A stretch of DNA of 64,000 nt. Source: Galerina marginata (Eukaryota > Basidiomycota > Agaricomycetes > Agaricales > Galerinaceae). The notes below the pieces were generated by a model that was given only the letters and a program-made list of their open reading frames with translations, made no database searches and was not told the origin of the DNA. Position 1 is the stretch's first letter. Every line of letters begins with the position of its first letter. Made by a program: the position numbers and the translations under genes. Below are positions 33,086 through 46,396 of the stretch, one piece after another. The stretch is from assembly GCA_023014335.1 (NCBI GenBank), contig JAECYW010000012.1:434001-498000 (forward strand), read 5' to 3'.

Positions 33086-36000
33086 TGCGGATGAGGGTAA
33101 GGAACAAGAAAGAACGACGCACCGTCACGCACGTCAAATAAGCAGAATTCGTCGAACGTAAGCGACTTTAGGTAAATGAGCGAGAAACATAAGCAACATT
33201 AGGCAATGATAATATGTTCGTCAGCGACATTACTAGAAAGGACCCTGAAATTCGAATAATCCCCTGACTTTTGCCTTAGAAAGGTAAAAAGACCCTGAAT
33301 CCATTACTATCTTAGGGCACTTAATTTCCACGCTCCAAATCCTCGTCTTAAAGAACGACATCCCCTAAAGGGGACTCGTAATCTACGAGACTGTAGCGCA
33401 GAATTTTCATTCACATTAGATCTCGAGGGTTGAGAAAGTGGTCCTACTGGTGCTGTCAACAAATTATTAAGACCTGCGTTCATTGTTAAAGCTTCGTGCT
33501 AAGAAGCGGCGCTACGAAAAGATTGCTTAGAAAACCCCGAATAGTCGCATAAATGGCCTGGATAGGCCTGAAATCTGAAGCCTTGCACGGCTCTCAAGGG
33601 TGTCGATGTCCCTTAGACTTGTTTGAGCCTCGCATGTCTTGCTATTAGTTCATTGTGCTCGGATAGATTGACGGACAAGGCAATTACCGAGCCAATCAAG
33701 TGCCGGCGCCAAATTACGCTGGCGCTTACTCACGAACATTGTAAATTAATTATTTGCTTATTCGCATGGACACAGCACAGAAACTTTCTAGTAAATAATT
33801 TTCTTTTATCTAGTACCTTCTAGATAGAACGTGCATAGGCGTATAAATCCTCCATTCGAGGGTGGAAGTGTCAAATTATTGCTTTACCTACACTCCGCCC
33901 AATATATTGCAGGGCGGATTTTAGCACGATCATCAACCGACCCCGGGGGATGCTTGTCTACCAATTTCAGTCTGTAGATACCAGACACTACCATCATATT
34001 AGACCGATGAACAAAGTACCTCATGCTCTGAAATGTTGGGAAAATTGGATACAGCTATTTCGTAGACGGTTCAGCTATTACTCGAGAAGTTTAGATTCAA
34101 GTGTTTACTTCATTTGACGCAATGAAGAACGGTTTGAAGTTACCTGAAATTGAAACTATGTCATCACCCATTAGCCATACATTACTCTGAGAACTTGATA
34201 AGAAAGGGCTCAAAGCCACTTTTTAGCATATCCAAAGAATGATCTCGTTACTGTATGACTATAAAGCATTGTCTTTCGTTCTTGTATATATATACCTTCT
34301 ACTATATTCCGACAGGAGCTCGCCTGATCCATACTGCCACTGCAGTCCAAGAAAAGAGGCAATGTAGAGCCTGAGCAGCATACAGCCGCCCTGCAGGAAG
34401 GTGTGTACTGTGCGCACCGCAACCGACAGCGATTGCGATGGTCACATACAAGTAGCATACTGACAGGCAGTGTGCGGACCGGGAAACCGAACCCATCGTT
34501 AGCGTCGTTTCGAACAACGATGTGGTGAGCCGATCACCGTTCCTCACGACGTCTTAGGAATTTGATCGCCATGAAGAGCATCGTGCACTGGTGGCTACAG
34601 TCAATCCCCATCAGGTTAGGATCGGGAATTTGTGAACCGCTTAGAAGTTTCCCGAGATCTTATCTGTCCCCTATATTAGGCGTTCTTGTAGGGTTATGCA
34701 TAATTTATAAGGCAACTCTCATCTGCTTAAACAGCACAGCTACTACCTCTCGCACTCTGCATTGTCATGCATAACTCTGGCTTAGACGCTATTGTGCATA
34801 ATGGATTTATTCTTATTAGAGTTGACTTATGCACAATTATAGGCTCATCGCCTGCTTCCTCGGATACTACACTGCTCAATTTACAGCCCTTCGCATCTGA
34901 TACCTAGCTTATAAATAGAGGTGATTCCTACTACATAGCTTTGGTCTACACAATTACCAATTTGTTCACTGCCTTCTGACTTGGGTCGTAGATCTCAGGT
35001 AAGGTTTTATTGGGAATGAAAAATCTCCATGTTGTTCAAGGGATTGGGTGGCTCGCTGATGCAGAGTACTAGTGTCGTGCAAACACAACAAATCAGCAGC
35101 TGTGTAAAGAGAGAGGGTCAGAGTCAGAGATATGTTTTGGGGTTTGAAGGGTCAAACGAAATTACTAACGAAGGTGTGAGAGTTGAGGCACGAGTTCAGA
35201 AGCTACAACAAAGCTGTAAGCGACGGAGACGGCAATTGAAGAAGTTCGACATCGCGAGCGAGGTGAATGTTGCAAAGTCGGGCAGAAGCAAATGTTGTAA
35301 GAGGCAGACAATGTGATTTGTCGATGAAAAGTGGGTGGCGCATAGGGGAAGTGACAAAACGTCGCCTTCGGTACGACCACGGGGAGAGTGGCTGTGTTTG
35401 GCACGGAAGGTAAAATACGCGGTACGGCCCGGCGCCTATTGTGAAATTGGCAAAATCTGGCATTGGAGCGCGCAGAGCGCAGCAGCATTTATCATGCCCT
35501 CTCATTCCGGACACCGGGTCATCGTCCCTTCAGTCCTATCTATTGTTTCAATAGTCTAATACTTTTATTCTGCTTCTCAGAGATTTTTATATCCCTGGCA
35601 CTTCTGAACCAAATTTACGATCCATGCACAAGGCAGCATCATGAAGAATCAGCGCCTAAATGATTTATACGCATTTCCGCGGTCGTTTGCACTTGGCCGG
35701 CTTTGATTAGCTCTTTGATGACTCCACAGGACCATGGCCTAGCATGAACCGAACTGGCCAGTAATGCTGAAAGATGCGACGCGAAGAAAGTAACAGGCTA
35801 GAGTCAAGCATAGAAAGAGGGATGGAGGACGAGAAAATTTGATAGGACTTGGGCTCCACAGATCAATGGTTTAGGGTATGGGGAGAAATGTAGGCGCCAA
35901 AAATTAAGAGTTCACGGAAGTAAAATATCGCCGTTTAGATGATTGGCAGGTGGCCTGGAAGAAGTCACGAAGCATGGTCCACTTGCCATGTATGAGGCCA

Positions 36001-37798
36001 TGACTTCCACGGGTGGTCTGACAGCTTCAAACCTGGGTCGAGAAGAGCGACCGCCTTGTGGGGTCTCGCAATGAGGACTCGGTGGTATAATTTCTCCGAG
36101 ACGCTTTAGATTACCGGCTCCTCACCAGAACGTCAGATCGAGAAGCCCGAGCCCGGCCAGTTGCTTCGACTCCGAGCAAAGACCGAAGAGATCAGCTACC
36201 TGGATATCAGTTTAGCCCCCCGACTCGTAAACTATGCACCTGTGTTTATAGCCCAGGCCGTAGGTTACGCCGTAATGCTATGCTCTGTTTTAAGTGATCG
36301 ATTTTGACGTACATCGAGTTTGCTACTTGCCAAGGCTCAAAATTTTTTTGCTTTTTTGAGCCCTTGATCTACGATGTGAACGGGTTGCGAATGGGTCAAT
36401 TGTATATAAATTATGAGCGCTTTTGCACTGTTGTATAATATTTACGCGATTTCTTGTGCGAGATTGACAAGTTACAACTAACTCAGCCAAAAAGCCCTTT
36501 GGAGTATTCTAAAAATAACCTCAAGTTCCTAAAAATAAGTTGTCACTCAATGAACGTTTGAACACTCGCAAAACAAAAGAAAATCAACGAGCCGACCCCA
36601 ACTTCAACCTATGGGTGAACTAGAGGAGGTGATAATCACTGTTGTGGCCAATTTTCGACTCCACAGCGAGTGCAGACAGTTCTTAACATTCTTACTCGTT
36701 TCAAATTGGCCTGAGAAAGGTATGTCATAACATACGCGGTGGTGCGCCAACGACCGTTGAAAGACCTTCTAAGTTACCAATTCGACTGTTTGCGAGATTA
36801 CTTAATTTTCGATGTTGGTTATTAAAGTTAGGACCTGTTCTCAGTAGAGTTTGCTCCTTCTGAAATTCAAGTCCAGTTGATAGGGCCACGGCAAACGGAA
36901 GGTGACGAAAACTATTTAAAACCGACGGCGTAACTGTCAAAGATACCATACCGGTCGCACCTCGAGGTTGCTTTCACATCGATCCACCACAAGTTCGTCA
37001 ATTATTATGGCCTCAAATCGCAATGGAGGCCTCAATAACGGTAACGGAGAATAGTCAGTACTTATCAGTCAGTCACTCAACAGTGGATGGTATATTTATT
37101 TTTGTAGATCCTTACGACTTTGATACTTAATCAGCCCCAACCGCAGCGACTGGGACATAAACTCCTCGGAGTTCAGCTTACCCGTCGCCGTCGAAGCAAA
37201 ACATATGCCTTGACTCGGAAGGTGATGCACTTTCCTAAACTCCGTTCTTCTCTGGCGAAACAAAAAACACATAGCACTGGCCGGAAAATAATGGTCTCGA
37301 GTGATTATATCCAGCAATAATCCGACCCACCGTGTAATTGCTATCCAAAAGGATGACAATAATACCAAGCCTTGAGCGGTGCTATTTATCTCAACCGGAT
37401 ATTATTGATCAAAAATCCTGTAGTAACCTCCACAGTAGAAACATTAAAAATCGAATAGGGCTAGGGTATGAAAGGCGTGCTCTCCAAGGTGTCGTATGGA
37501 TTTTGCCTTCAAATCATGAACCCTGTCGGTGTCAATACATTTATATCTTTCCAAATACACAGCGGTGTAGGCTTTGTTCTCGATTGGGGTTAATCACACT
37601 GTATCACACATACGGACTGGATTGCTACGGATGCTGTCAATGATAGGCCCAACATACTACATAGTGAAAAATTGAAAACTTAACGCCTTTGCGAGCTATA
37701 AAGCTGCCCCCATGTCTCGACAAGCTTCAACCTCTTAAAGGCACTCGATTCCTACAGGTTTCTTCCTAAAACTTCTTAATTCTCTAGCATTCTACTGA
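33086..37798. other. Long gene-poor stretch
   Basis: About 4.7 kb has no convincing gene. Open frames are under 110 codons and mostly overlap on both strands (around 35.0-35.6 kb). A TATA-like TATAAATAGAG near 34.91 kb follows a run of TGCATAA/TTATGCA motifs (34.69-34.84 kb), which could be remains of a retrotransposon LTR, but no paired copy was found. On the minus strand near 37.17-37.2 kb, KLNSEEFMSQSLRLG resembles the second half of an EF-hand. The preceding GACGGCGACGGG would complete the loop only in another frame, so at best it is a broken gene. This looks like decayed mobile or gene sequence. Confidence 0.4.
37697..37703 (+). promoter_or_regulatory. TATA-like element of the F-box gene
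   Basis: TATAAAG lies about 96-102 bp before the start codon at 37799. It is assigned by sequence and position only. Confidence 0.35.
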
Positions 37799-39206
37799 AT
37801 GTTCTCGTCGGCCAACTCAAAAGTTGCGGAGCAACCCGCAGCTTTTGGCTTTAGCCCAACCTATGTCACCTCATCCACCACCTCCTTATCTGGTGCATTA
37901 AATTTCCCCCAACTCCCAGCGGGAATCCAGCGTCAGATTCTCGTATTTGCTGCTCGCTCAGATCGCAGGCTGTCGCTGAACCTCGCTCACGTCTCCCGAA
38001 CTATCCAGTCCTGGTATGCTGATTTAAATAACCCTGTCAATTAAAACGAAAGAAGGCTCACGATATCATTTATATAGGGTTGACGAAATCATCTACGCCC
38101 AAGTACACCTCCTGTACCTGCGGACCGTCCGCCTTTTTCTGAGGACCCTCTACGAACCCCCACATGCAACGACAAAGCCGATGGGATTTTTTGAACTTAC
38201 CGTCAGGTCAATTTTTATATGCGAAGACGCAGAGCCAGAGAGCGTGCTTGCAATCCTCAGTGCGTGTAGGGGTGTCAACGATTTGACCTATTGGGCGGTA
38301 CCCAAGGGAAAATCACAAAGCCCATTTACAATCAGACCCATAAATCCGAATGTTCCTCAGTCACCCTCCTTCAGCACTCTTCCGCCGCTACGAAACAGCA
38401 GCAGACAAGCTGAAGCTCCAACCGTTACCACTTCAAGTTTAACCTTCCTAGACCTGCCTCATAATGACATCTCCCAAGTTTATCCCCAGAGGCTCTCGGT
38501 CCACTTGGATGAATCCCATCCAATCTTTATATTCCGGCCTAACTTTGGCATACCTTTCTTTGCGGCTGTCACTCATTTGAGTCTAGTCAATAAGTGGGAG
38601 GAATGGACATCCTGGGCTCGGAGCGCGATAGATACGGAGACAATGCCAGCCCTTGTGTGTTTAAAGTTTGATTTGGCGGTGGGGCAAAATCCTCCTACTG
38701 ACGGTGCGCATCAGGGAGGGGGCCGGTCGAGGTGGTTAGACATCGTTAGCGACATTTGCCCAATAGCAAGAGACTCAGAAGAGAGCGAATCCCAGGATAT
38801 TTTTGGCCATCCACCTCACTCGGCTTGGAGAGCCAAAATGGAGAAAGTAGCTAGCGCTATCAGCGGCGTGCTCAATAATCACGCTTCGCTCAGAATATGC
38901 GTGCTTATTCTCCGGTTTGACATGAACCCGGAGGGAACAGCGAAAATTATCTCTCGTCTTGCCTCTCTCAAGTTCAACATGAATCGAAGTTCCCAGCCAC
39001 AGCGGACTCTTGTGGGCAATCGAAGTTCGGAAACACAAAAACAAACTGGGTTTGACCCCAGATTGGTTTTTGCGTGGGAGAAAGAGCCGTTCAGATATAG
39101 CTACGCGGATTCTGTGCATGAAGGGATGATCTGGAAGTCAGCAGAGGCGGTTGCGAAAGCCCAGCGTTACCTCTCAGGTGTGTTGACCTCCTTAATTTTT
39201 GGCTGA
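37799..39206 (+). CDS. F-box-like protein
   Basis: Exon 1 starts MFSSANSKVAEQPAAFGFSP and carries LPAGIQRQILVFAARSDRRL, followed by LNLAHVSRTIQSW, the usual agaricomycete F-box-like pattern. A 66-nt intron with donor GTATGCTG joins in frame to VDEIIYAQVHLLYLRTVRLF. The long second exon has alternating hydrophobic segments (SIFICEDAEPESVLAILSAC; FFAAVTHLSLVNKWEEWTSW) reminiscent of irregular leucine-rich repeats. Such proteins usually serve as substrate receptors of SCF ubiquitin ligases. The stop is at 39204-39206, though a donor-like GTGTGTTGACC at about 39179 could lead to a slightly different C-terminus near 39260. A TATA-like TATAAAG lies about 96-102 bp upstream. Confidence 0.75.
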
Positions 39207-40470
39207 TGACTCACTATACTTTAGGCTATATATTATTGAACTGCGATTGTTTGATTTGATCTGGTAACAATTATATTTGTGGCGAAGGCTCAGGCGCTAA
39301 TTGAACACACAAGAATGAGGAAGAGTTCGGATTCAAGAAATACCGCTGGAAAACCACGGACTTTAGGGTATTATAAACTTTTCACGTCCATTCCAAAGCT
39401 ATCTTCTGCGAAAATCTCACCACAAGGTCTGCGAAAGTAGATGTGGCTCGTTTTCCTGCAATTCTCTACATCGCGAGGAGGGAAGGTGATCTAATTATAG
39501 ACGAAAAGATATTTCTAGAAAGTGGAACTTTCTAAAAATAGATTTTTATCGTTTGATTTTAAATTTTACAAGTTGCGATTGACTTGATCACCTCTCTCTC
39601 TAGTCTTACCCTCCAAGGGGTGAAAATAGAAATTCAGCAGAAAATGTGTAGATATTGTCGTCAAGATAATACGACAAGCTACTACTACAACGAGGCGTTC
39701 ACTAGCAAGGAGAACACTGCTCGACTGCGCGCTTGTCGGTGAATTCCTCATATGGGACTGCCCTTGCGCCATTGGTTATCGTGTGGCGACCATCATATGA
39801 CGGCTTTTGACTAACCAACAATGTTCAATCCGCATGGGCCGACTTTCAATCATCTTCTTACTTTTGACAATTATCTTTCGACTCGCATATGGTGCTTATC
39901 GAGGATGAATATCGAACCATACTTGTTCAGCCAGCCCATTGTGCTCAGTCATTCATTCAGCAAACTTTCGCTGCCTACTATCAGTGAGGATTATACGGAG
40001 GGCTTTTTGGGAAGCACGGAATGTATAGCGCCGGTGGAGGGCCATTACCTCTTGTACGCATCTGGTGGTTTCTTCCGGTTGGGTTTTGTTTGCGGCACTG
40101 TCCCTTCCTGATTTACTAGAGTTTTGGAACCGCACGATAAGCCTTGTGGCGAGGAAGAAGCTGGAAGAAGGGCAGGGGTACCGCGCGTATGGCCTTCAAA
40201 GCCCTACAGTGAATCTATTGGTCGGATTTCTTTAATTACGGCTCTGGTTCCGATCCACGCAGCGTTCTGGCGAGAGGCATATGGGCATTTCGCGCACTCT
40301 CAGAATCAACTGCTTGCGTGGCATTACGGGGACATTCGTATTCGCATCAGCACAATCGCAAGATGGGGTGGAATATAAAGTACCTGGGCTTCCATCATCT
40401 CGTTCCTCAGGTTTTCCTAGGACTGCCTATAGTTCTCTCCGGCCGACGCTGCCTAGTTCCAAGAGTCACC
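39207..40470. other. Intergenic, no supported gene
   Basis: Open frames up to 96 codons are present but none has coding character. The last 100 bp form the probable promoter of the G1 peptidase. Confidence 0.45.
40374..40380 (+). promoter_or_regulatory. TATA-like element of the G1 peptidase gene
   Basis: TATAAAG lies 91-97 bp before the start codon at 40471. It is assigned by sequence and position only. Confidence 0.4.
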
Positions 40471-41363
40471 ATGGTCTTCGCACTCGCTCTACTTGGTAAC
40501 ATCCTTCTGGCCTCGGCTGCTCTTGCAGCTCCCCGCAGTCTGGGGGACCGTCTCGCGCGTCGCCGTGCTAGCCGCCAATCGCAGCCCAACCAGCGAATCG
40601 ACTCTGACTTCAAGTCACTCGCCACCAACGCCTCACAAGTCTCGTACAGCAGTAACTGGGCTGGTGCCGTGTGGGACTCGTATCCTGCGGTCCGTATTAT
40701 TTATTATGTGCCACAATTATTCTGAGTTAGTGTTATATAGGGCACCTTCACGTCTGTGACCGGCACTTTCACCGTGCCCACCCCCAAGGGGAGCGACGGC
40801 TCTGCCTCTGCTTGGGTGGGCATCGATGGCGACACCTGTGGAAACGCCATACTCCAAACCGGTATCGACTTTACCGTCTCAGGTGGGGAAGTCTCTTATG
40901 ACGGTAAGCTATTGCTCGTTTATTACGGTATAAGCTTGTTAAGTAAACGATACAATCAATAGCCTGGTATGAATGGTACCCTGACTACGCACACGACTTC
41001 TCTGGCCTCGACATCTCCTCCGGCGACGAGATCAAAATCACTGTCACCGCTTCCACCACCGAAGCCGGCAAGGCAATCATCCAGAACCTCTCTACCGGGC
41101 AGACGGTTAGCAAGTCCCTCACCTCGTCTTCCGCGCTGTGCGAACAAAACGCGGAGTGGATTGTCGAGGACTTCGAAGAGAGCGGCGGCCTTGTACCTTT
41201 TGCGAACTTTGGCACGGTCAAGTTCACTAATGCGCTCGCGATGATTAAGTCTGGGGGTAGCGCCGGCCCAGCGGGTGCGACCCTTATTGACATTAAGCAG
41301 AACAACAAGGTTTTGACAACTGTGTCGACGAGCTCAAGTGGGCTTACTGTCAGCTACGTTTAG
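40471..41363 (+). CDS. Secreted G1 glutamic endopeptidase (eqolisin family)
   Basis: An acid endopeptidase probably secreted for nutrition. The chosen ATG gives the signal peptide MVFALALLGNILLASAALAA, followed by a basic propeptide region (SLGDRLARRRASRQSQPNQR) suited to Kex2-like processing. The mature part starts near SYSSNWAGAVWDSYPA. Two introns (after VWDSYPA and after GGEVSYD) are short GT-AG. The catalytic Gln is in NAILQTGIDF and the catalytic Glu in NAEWIVEDFEE, the two positions that define peptidase family G1. WVGIDGDTCGNAI and AWYEWYPDY are family-conserved. The end IDIKQNNKVLTTVS...LTVSYV matches the usual C-terminus, so the gene looks complete. Confidence 0.93.
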
Positions 41364-42906
41364 CGCCCGGGGATAGGATGGAGAGTGGGTAGTTTAATTA
41401 TTAGTTTATTTTCATGATGCCGAACTCTCTTGATTGAAAATTTGGGAATCGAAATCTATTTTCCTGCCAGAACTGAGATTTTGAAGAGTACCATTTTTGG
41501 TTAGTTCACGCGGCATGGGCGCCTGATATTTAGGGCAGCCGGCTTCCAGGCCTCCTTGGCAAATCTAAATTCCCATTGTGGCAATGATTTCTTTATCGGG
41601 ATGGCGCGCTTTCGATTTCGATGCCACACACTGGAAAGTTGAGGATCAAATTAAACAGGTCATTGGTCTTATGAGAACTACTGTCGTCGTTCACGGTTTG
41701 TGTCCGAATATCCACTATCGCCCGAAAAGGCACCGTAAAGGATACCGAGAGGAGCATGCCACTGAGTTGTTATATTCTGGACAGTCAAGCCGTCCCCTCG
41801 TGCAACCAAACGACAGTACCCCAACCACTATTCCAGACCCTATGATCCTTTCTCATTCTCATCGATATCTAGGCCCATGACCAGCCGTTCTGCTGGCCAA
41901 AGAAAAACAAATGTGATTTAAATCCCACACCATTTTCTTAGAGACTACCATCGAGTCTAACAGATATTTATGACCTCAAAAATTTTGTCTGGATACAATT
42001 TTTAAGCGTAAGCCTGTTCTTTCTTCCTCTAGAATTTTATAATGCAAATATATATTATAGAGTCAGCCTTAAATATTTCGGGACGAGGTTTGGCCTAGTT
42101 TATGGAACCACTTATTGATGAGAACGACTCCACCGCCCCACGAAACAGCCTACCGTCGACGAGCGTGTAACTCGCCTTGAGGAGATTGTACATGTCCGTT
42201 CCTTGAGCTCGTGGAGGCTCCGTTCTCGAGTTCACCGCTCCACGGAATATAGCACTGGTTTCCTCTTTCACATTGGTTCCGACGAGCTAAGGTTTCCGTT
42301 ATGTCGTTATGCACGTACCACACATCCAAGTGCTGTGGCAGTGATGTAATGGCCTAGTTCTACTAATACCCATTGCTGGAATTTGTGATACAGCTTGAAC
42401 TGCAAAATACACTCGAGTACTCAGCAGGCGCGAAGATTTATACCTGTCGACATAGGGAGAGAGCCAAAATAATAGAGTCCATATGTTGTGACCCTATGGG
42501 CACATTACATATATCGAAGCCTGTCTAGAAGAGACTAGGACAGCGGGCGCTTAATTACAACTGTTGCAAATCATCTGGACCCTGATTGAGAAGAGATTTT
42601 CCAAAGATTTTCTGCATGTTGGAATTGAGTCCAGATTTGTTTTTCGTCGTCACAACGGCACTCGACTCTTTTGCACTTCGCCACAGTTATGTGTCTGGTT
42701 TGGTGGTAAGGAAAATACTCAGCCACTATCTTATCAGTGTTGTTGCGCGTGCCCTGATTGGCTCCAAACCTGATCGAAATTTCTATCAGCTTATGTAACC
42801 ATGTCATAATTTCACCCAACTTGAACACCTTCAGTCAACATTATTTTGCTCCCTTCTTTTTGCTTCCTTTTACCTGACCCAAACCCCGCCCTTACGCTGC
42901 TCAAAC
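41364..42906. other. Intergenic, no supported gene
   Basis: This 1.5-kb spacer has only short open frames; the longest is 100 codons at 41578-41880, with no domain pattern. I see no repeat or RNA gene. The last part should hold the NOC2 promoter. Confidence 0.45.
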
Positions 42907-45843
42907 ATGGGCAAGAAAGCGAACAAGGCGACCAAAAAGTTTGTCGCCAGCGGGCAGTTAAAGAAGACGATCCAGGCACGGCACAAAAAGCAGGAAATTC
43001 AAAAGAAATTTGCGAAACGGAGAGGGAATAAGGGTGGTAAGGGCAAGGAGCTGGGTGAAGACGGTGGTGATGGTGATGAAAGGGAGGAAAAGCTCGAAGT
43101 CGAAGGAGTAAAAGGGTAAACACTTTGACAAGATTTTAAGATTTTGAACGCTTTCTCAACGCATTGGTCTTTTGTCGGTCAGGTCGAAGCCCAAAAAAAT
43201 GACGGTGGACAGCTTTTTAAGTGGTGATTTTATGAATGGTAGTGATGAAGATGGAGATGGCGATGACGATGATGTGGTTCGCATCTTTCGTGTGTTTTTC
43301 TTCTGTTTTCACTCATCTGGAGATATCGTAGTTGATGGAAGGCGAGGTCGACTCGGCCGACAACATAGATCTAGATGAAGACGAAGACGCGCAAGAAGAT
43401 GACTCGGACAACGATGGTTCTTTTGCTTCCGTGGACGATTTGGACGGTCCGTTCTTGGAGTGCACTATGCCAAGTCGAACTTAACATACCCCTTCGTCCT
43501 TTCTTCATCTAGACGACGACGGCCAAAACCACTTGCTCGAACTATCAAAGCTCGCAGAAAAGGACCCAGAGTTTTTCAAATACTTGCAGGAGAATGACCA
43601 GGAGCTGCTGAACTTCAATCCCAATGCGCTTGCCGGCGCGGATGCTTCAGATGAAGAAGACGGGGACGAGGACGTCTCAATGGAGGAGGAGGATGAGGAG
43701 GAAAAAACGCCTGTTTTGACGAAGGAGTTACTGAAGGCGTGGCAGAAGTCGTTGTTGCAGGTTCGTTGCGTTGCATCCTTGCCTTCGTGTTCAGGTTCTT
43801 TGAGGCGAGGAAGTATGTGATAATAGCTTATCATTCTACGTCTTTCTTTCTAGCAACGGTCATTACGCGCTTTGCGCAAATTGCTCATCGCCTTCCGCTC
43901 AGCGGCCCATATGAGTGAGGACGGGCAAGTTCTAGCTTGGAGTATTGATAACTCGTCTGGTGAGTTGGTTTGATATTTGCACCCATATTGCAGGCAACTC
44001 ATCCAACAACCGATTAGTGTACAACAAATTGATTACTACCTCACTACGATATACCCCTGTTGTGTTGGAATACCATGTGCCGTACAAGACCTTACTCAAC
44101 GGGAAATTGTGCGTAAATTTATCATATCTTTCTTTCATGAGGAGCTCATATGTAAGGTGTTTTTCTTCTTTCCACCCAGCAAATCCCCGACCCAAACACC
44201 TAAATTCAAGACTCTCCAGAAGCTCATCTTATCTCACTTCCACAACGTTACACACATCCTTGGACAGCTAACGGACGAGGAGCAGCTTCGGCTGGCCCTT
44301 ACGGAAAGTGCAAAGCTTGTGCCGTACGTCGTTAGCAGTCGCAAGGCCGTCAAAGCTTATCTCAAGGTTAGTTGAATTTCGGTAAATTTGTACTCGAGGC
44401 GGCTGTGGAGGCATCACCAATGACTGATAATAACGTTTGGATCGTAGAAATGTCTAGACTTGTGGTCAAGTGGAACGGACAGCGTCCGTATCGCTGCTTT
44501 CCTCTCCGTTAGGAAATTTGCTCAGTCCTCTGATGAGTCTATTATGGATAACATTCTCAAGGTTCGAACTTGCTTTGTCGACGGTTTTGTTACCCGTTTT
44601 CTGTCATCCTAACCCATAATCTCCTGCAGGCGACCTACCTTACCTTGCTCCGGTCCTCAAAATCGACGAATGCGCATACTCTGCCGACGATTAACCTGAT
44701 GAAGAATTCCGCCTCCGACGTATTCTGTCTTGACCATGCTACGTCGTACCAGCATGCATTTGGGTACATCCGCCAGCTCGCGATCCATTTGCGCAATAGT
44801 ATGAAAATCAAGACGAAAGTATGTTTCTTTTTCTTTTTCGAAAATGTTTATTTCTGACTGATCGGACGGAATTCTTGTAGGAGGCTTATAAGCAGGTGTA
44901 TAATTGGCAGTTTGCACACTCTGTTGATTTTTGGGCCATCGTTCTTGCAAGAGCATGTGATGTCGAGTCGGAGGCGAAAAGTGGGAAGCAGAGTGAGCTG
45001 AGGCCGCTTATCTACCCATTAGTCCAGGTGGCGCTTGGTGCAATCAAGTTTGTTTTCATTTTTACCCTTCGACATTTGTTTCTCCTCGGTTATACTGACA
45101 TAATTCTTTTCATTTAAACAGATTAGTACCCAACAGCAGATCACACCCCTTCCATCTTCAGATCATCCGCTCGCTACTCCACCTGACAAAACATACACAG
45201 ACGTATATCCCGCTCTCTGCGTATCTCGTCCCTATCCTTTCTTCATGTCTCACGCCGTCAAGCCGGCCCAAGGCCTCAACCCTCCGCCCGCTGGACTTTG
45301 ACGTGCAAATCCGCGTCCCGCAGCAGTACGTGAAAACACGCGTACTCGCAGAAGGCCTGGCGGAAGAAACGACGTACCTTCTTGCCGAATGGCTCGCGAG
45401 CGGGCCTGTGCATGGAAGCGTCGCATTTCCGGAGGTCGTGGTGCCGATCGTGGTGCTGCTCAAGAAGACGTTGAAGAATAAGAATGCGAGTAGTGGAAAG
45501 GAAAATGGTGCTGTGAAGGTGTTCTTGGAGAGAGTTGAGGAGAGCGCGCGGTGGATGGAGGAGAGGAGGAAGAATGTACACTTCGCACCGTCGCGAATTG
45601 GGGATGTCCAGGACTGGGAGAAGGCACTCAAAGCTAAACTTGACGACACTCCGCTTGGCAAGTACCTCAAGGTGCAGAGAAAGACGCGTGAAAAACGCAG
45701 AAAGCTTGTTGAGAAGGTTGGTCACTTTCATTTTCCTGGCCTTGATTTCTCGAATGGATGACCAGTTTGTGAATGGAAAACTGATGACTTTTTATTACTG
45801 GCAGGCACGACAAGGCGAAGATGAGATTTTGGAAGAGGATTAA
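42907..45843 (+). CDS. NOC2: Nucleolar complex protein 2 (60S ribosome biogenesis)
   Basis: NOC2 acts with NOC1 and then NOC3 in the nucleolus and nucleoplasm to carry pre-60S particles. The N-terminus [20 protein letters not shown] is characteristic and very basic. An acidic stretch (about 43.2-43.7 kb; [23 protein letters not shown]) follows, then the conserved NOC2 core: [122 protein letters not shown] and [20 protein letters not shown]. About ten introns, all short, interrupt it. The C-terminal exons end [12 protein letters not shown] / [12 protein letters not shown]. Length (near 700 residues) and motif order fit a complete orthologue. Confidence 0.93.
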
Positions 45844-46396
45844 TTATCAATTTGGCCTCGACCACCTGTTTCCAACGCGGGGGGTGGGTCTACCACGTCG
45901 AGTCCACGAGCATTGCTCAGCTCGTTCGCTCTGCAATTGTGGCTGCCTGAGAGTATCACGAGCAGAAACATGTTACATGATTTGCAATTGCAAGACGCGA
46001 AACTACATTGATCATCTGTAATTCTTTACAAGCTGAATAAGAGACAGCATTGCGCAATGCGAAGAGATCATGCGGGAAAGCATCACGAGACGCCAAAGTA
46101 AATTATGAAGTAGAGTAGCAGTACCGTTTATTGCTAAACCACGCGACGTGGAGTACCCGATGACTGCCTAGTTCGTGAGTACAGATCTGCCTTCGCAGGC
46201 CGATTGAGGAAGGTTTTGAATTGTACTGAATTGATACCAGGTCGAGATTCCCGGGGGATTCCAGATGCGAACCGAGGGCATGAACTTGGATTCAGGTAAT
46301 ATAGGAAAGGTACTGCAATAGAACGAGCATTAGGAGGCCATGGAAATGAAATTGGGAACTTGGAAGAACCTTTTTCGGGCTAAATTATCCTCGTCA
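45844..46396. other. Convergent spacer, no supported gene
   Basis: This spacer lies between the 3' ends of NOC2 and the small gene on the other strand. I see nothing in it. Confidence 0.45.

Noticed and set aside
34690..34920. Solo LTR of a retrotransposon
   Set aside because: A TATA-like motif and repeated TGCATAA are suggestive, but no TG...CA ends, target duplication or second copy could be found.
44560..44590. tRNA B-box-like GGTTCGAAC
   Set aside because: It lies at a NOC2 exon-intron junction and no cloverleaf forms around it. No tRNA was found anywhere in the window.
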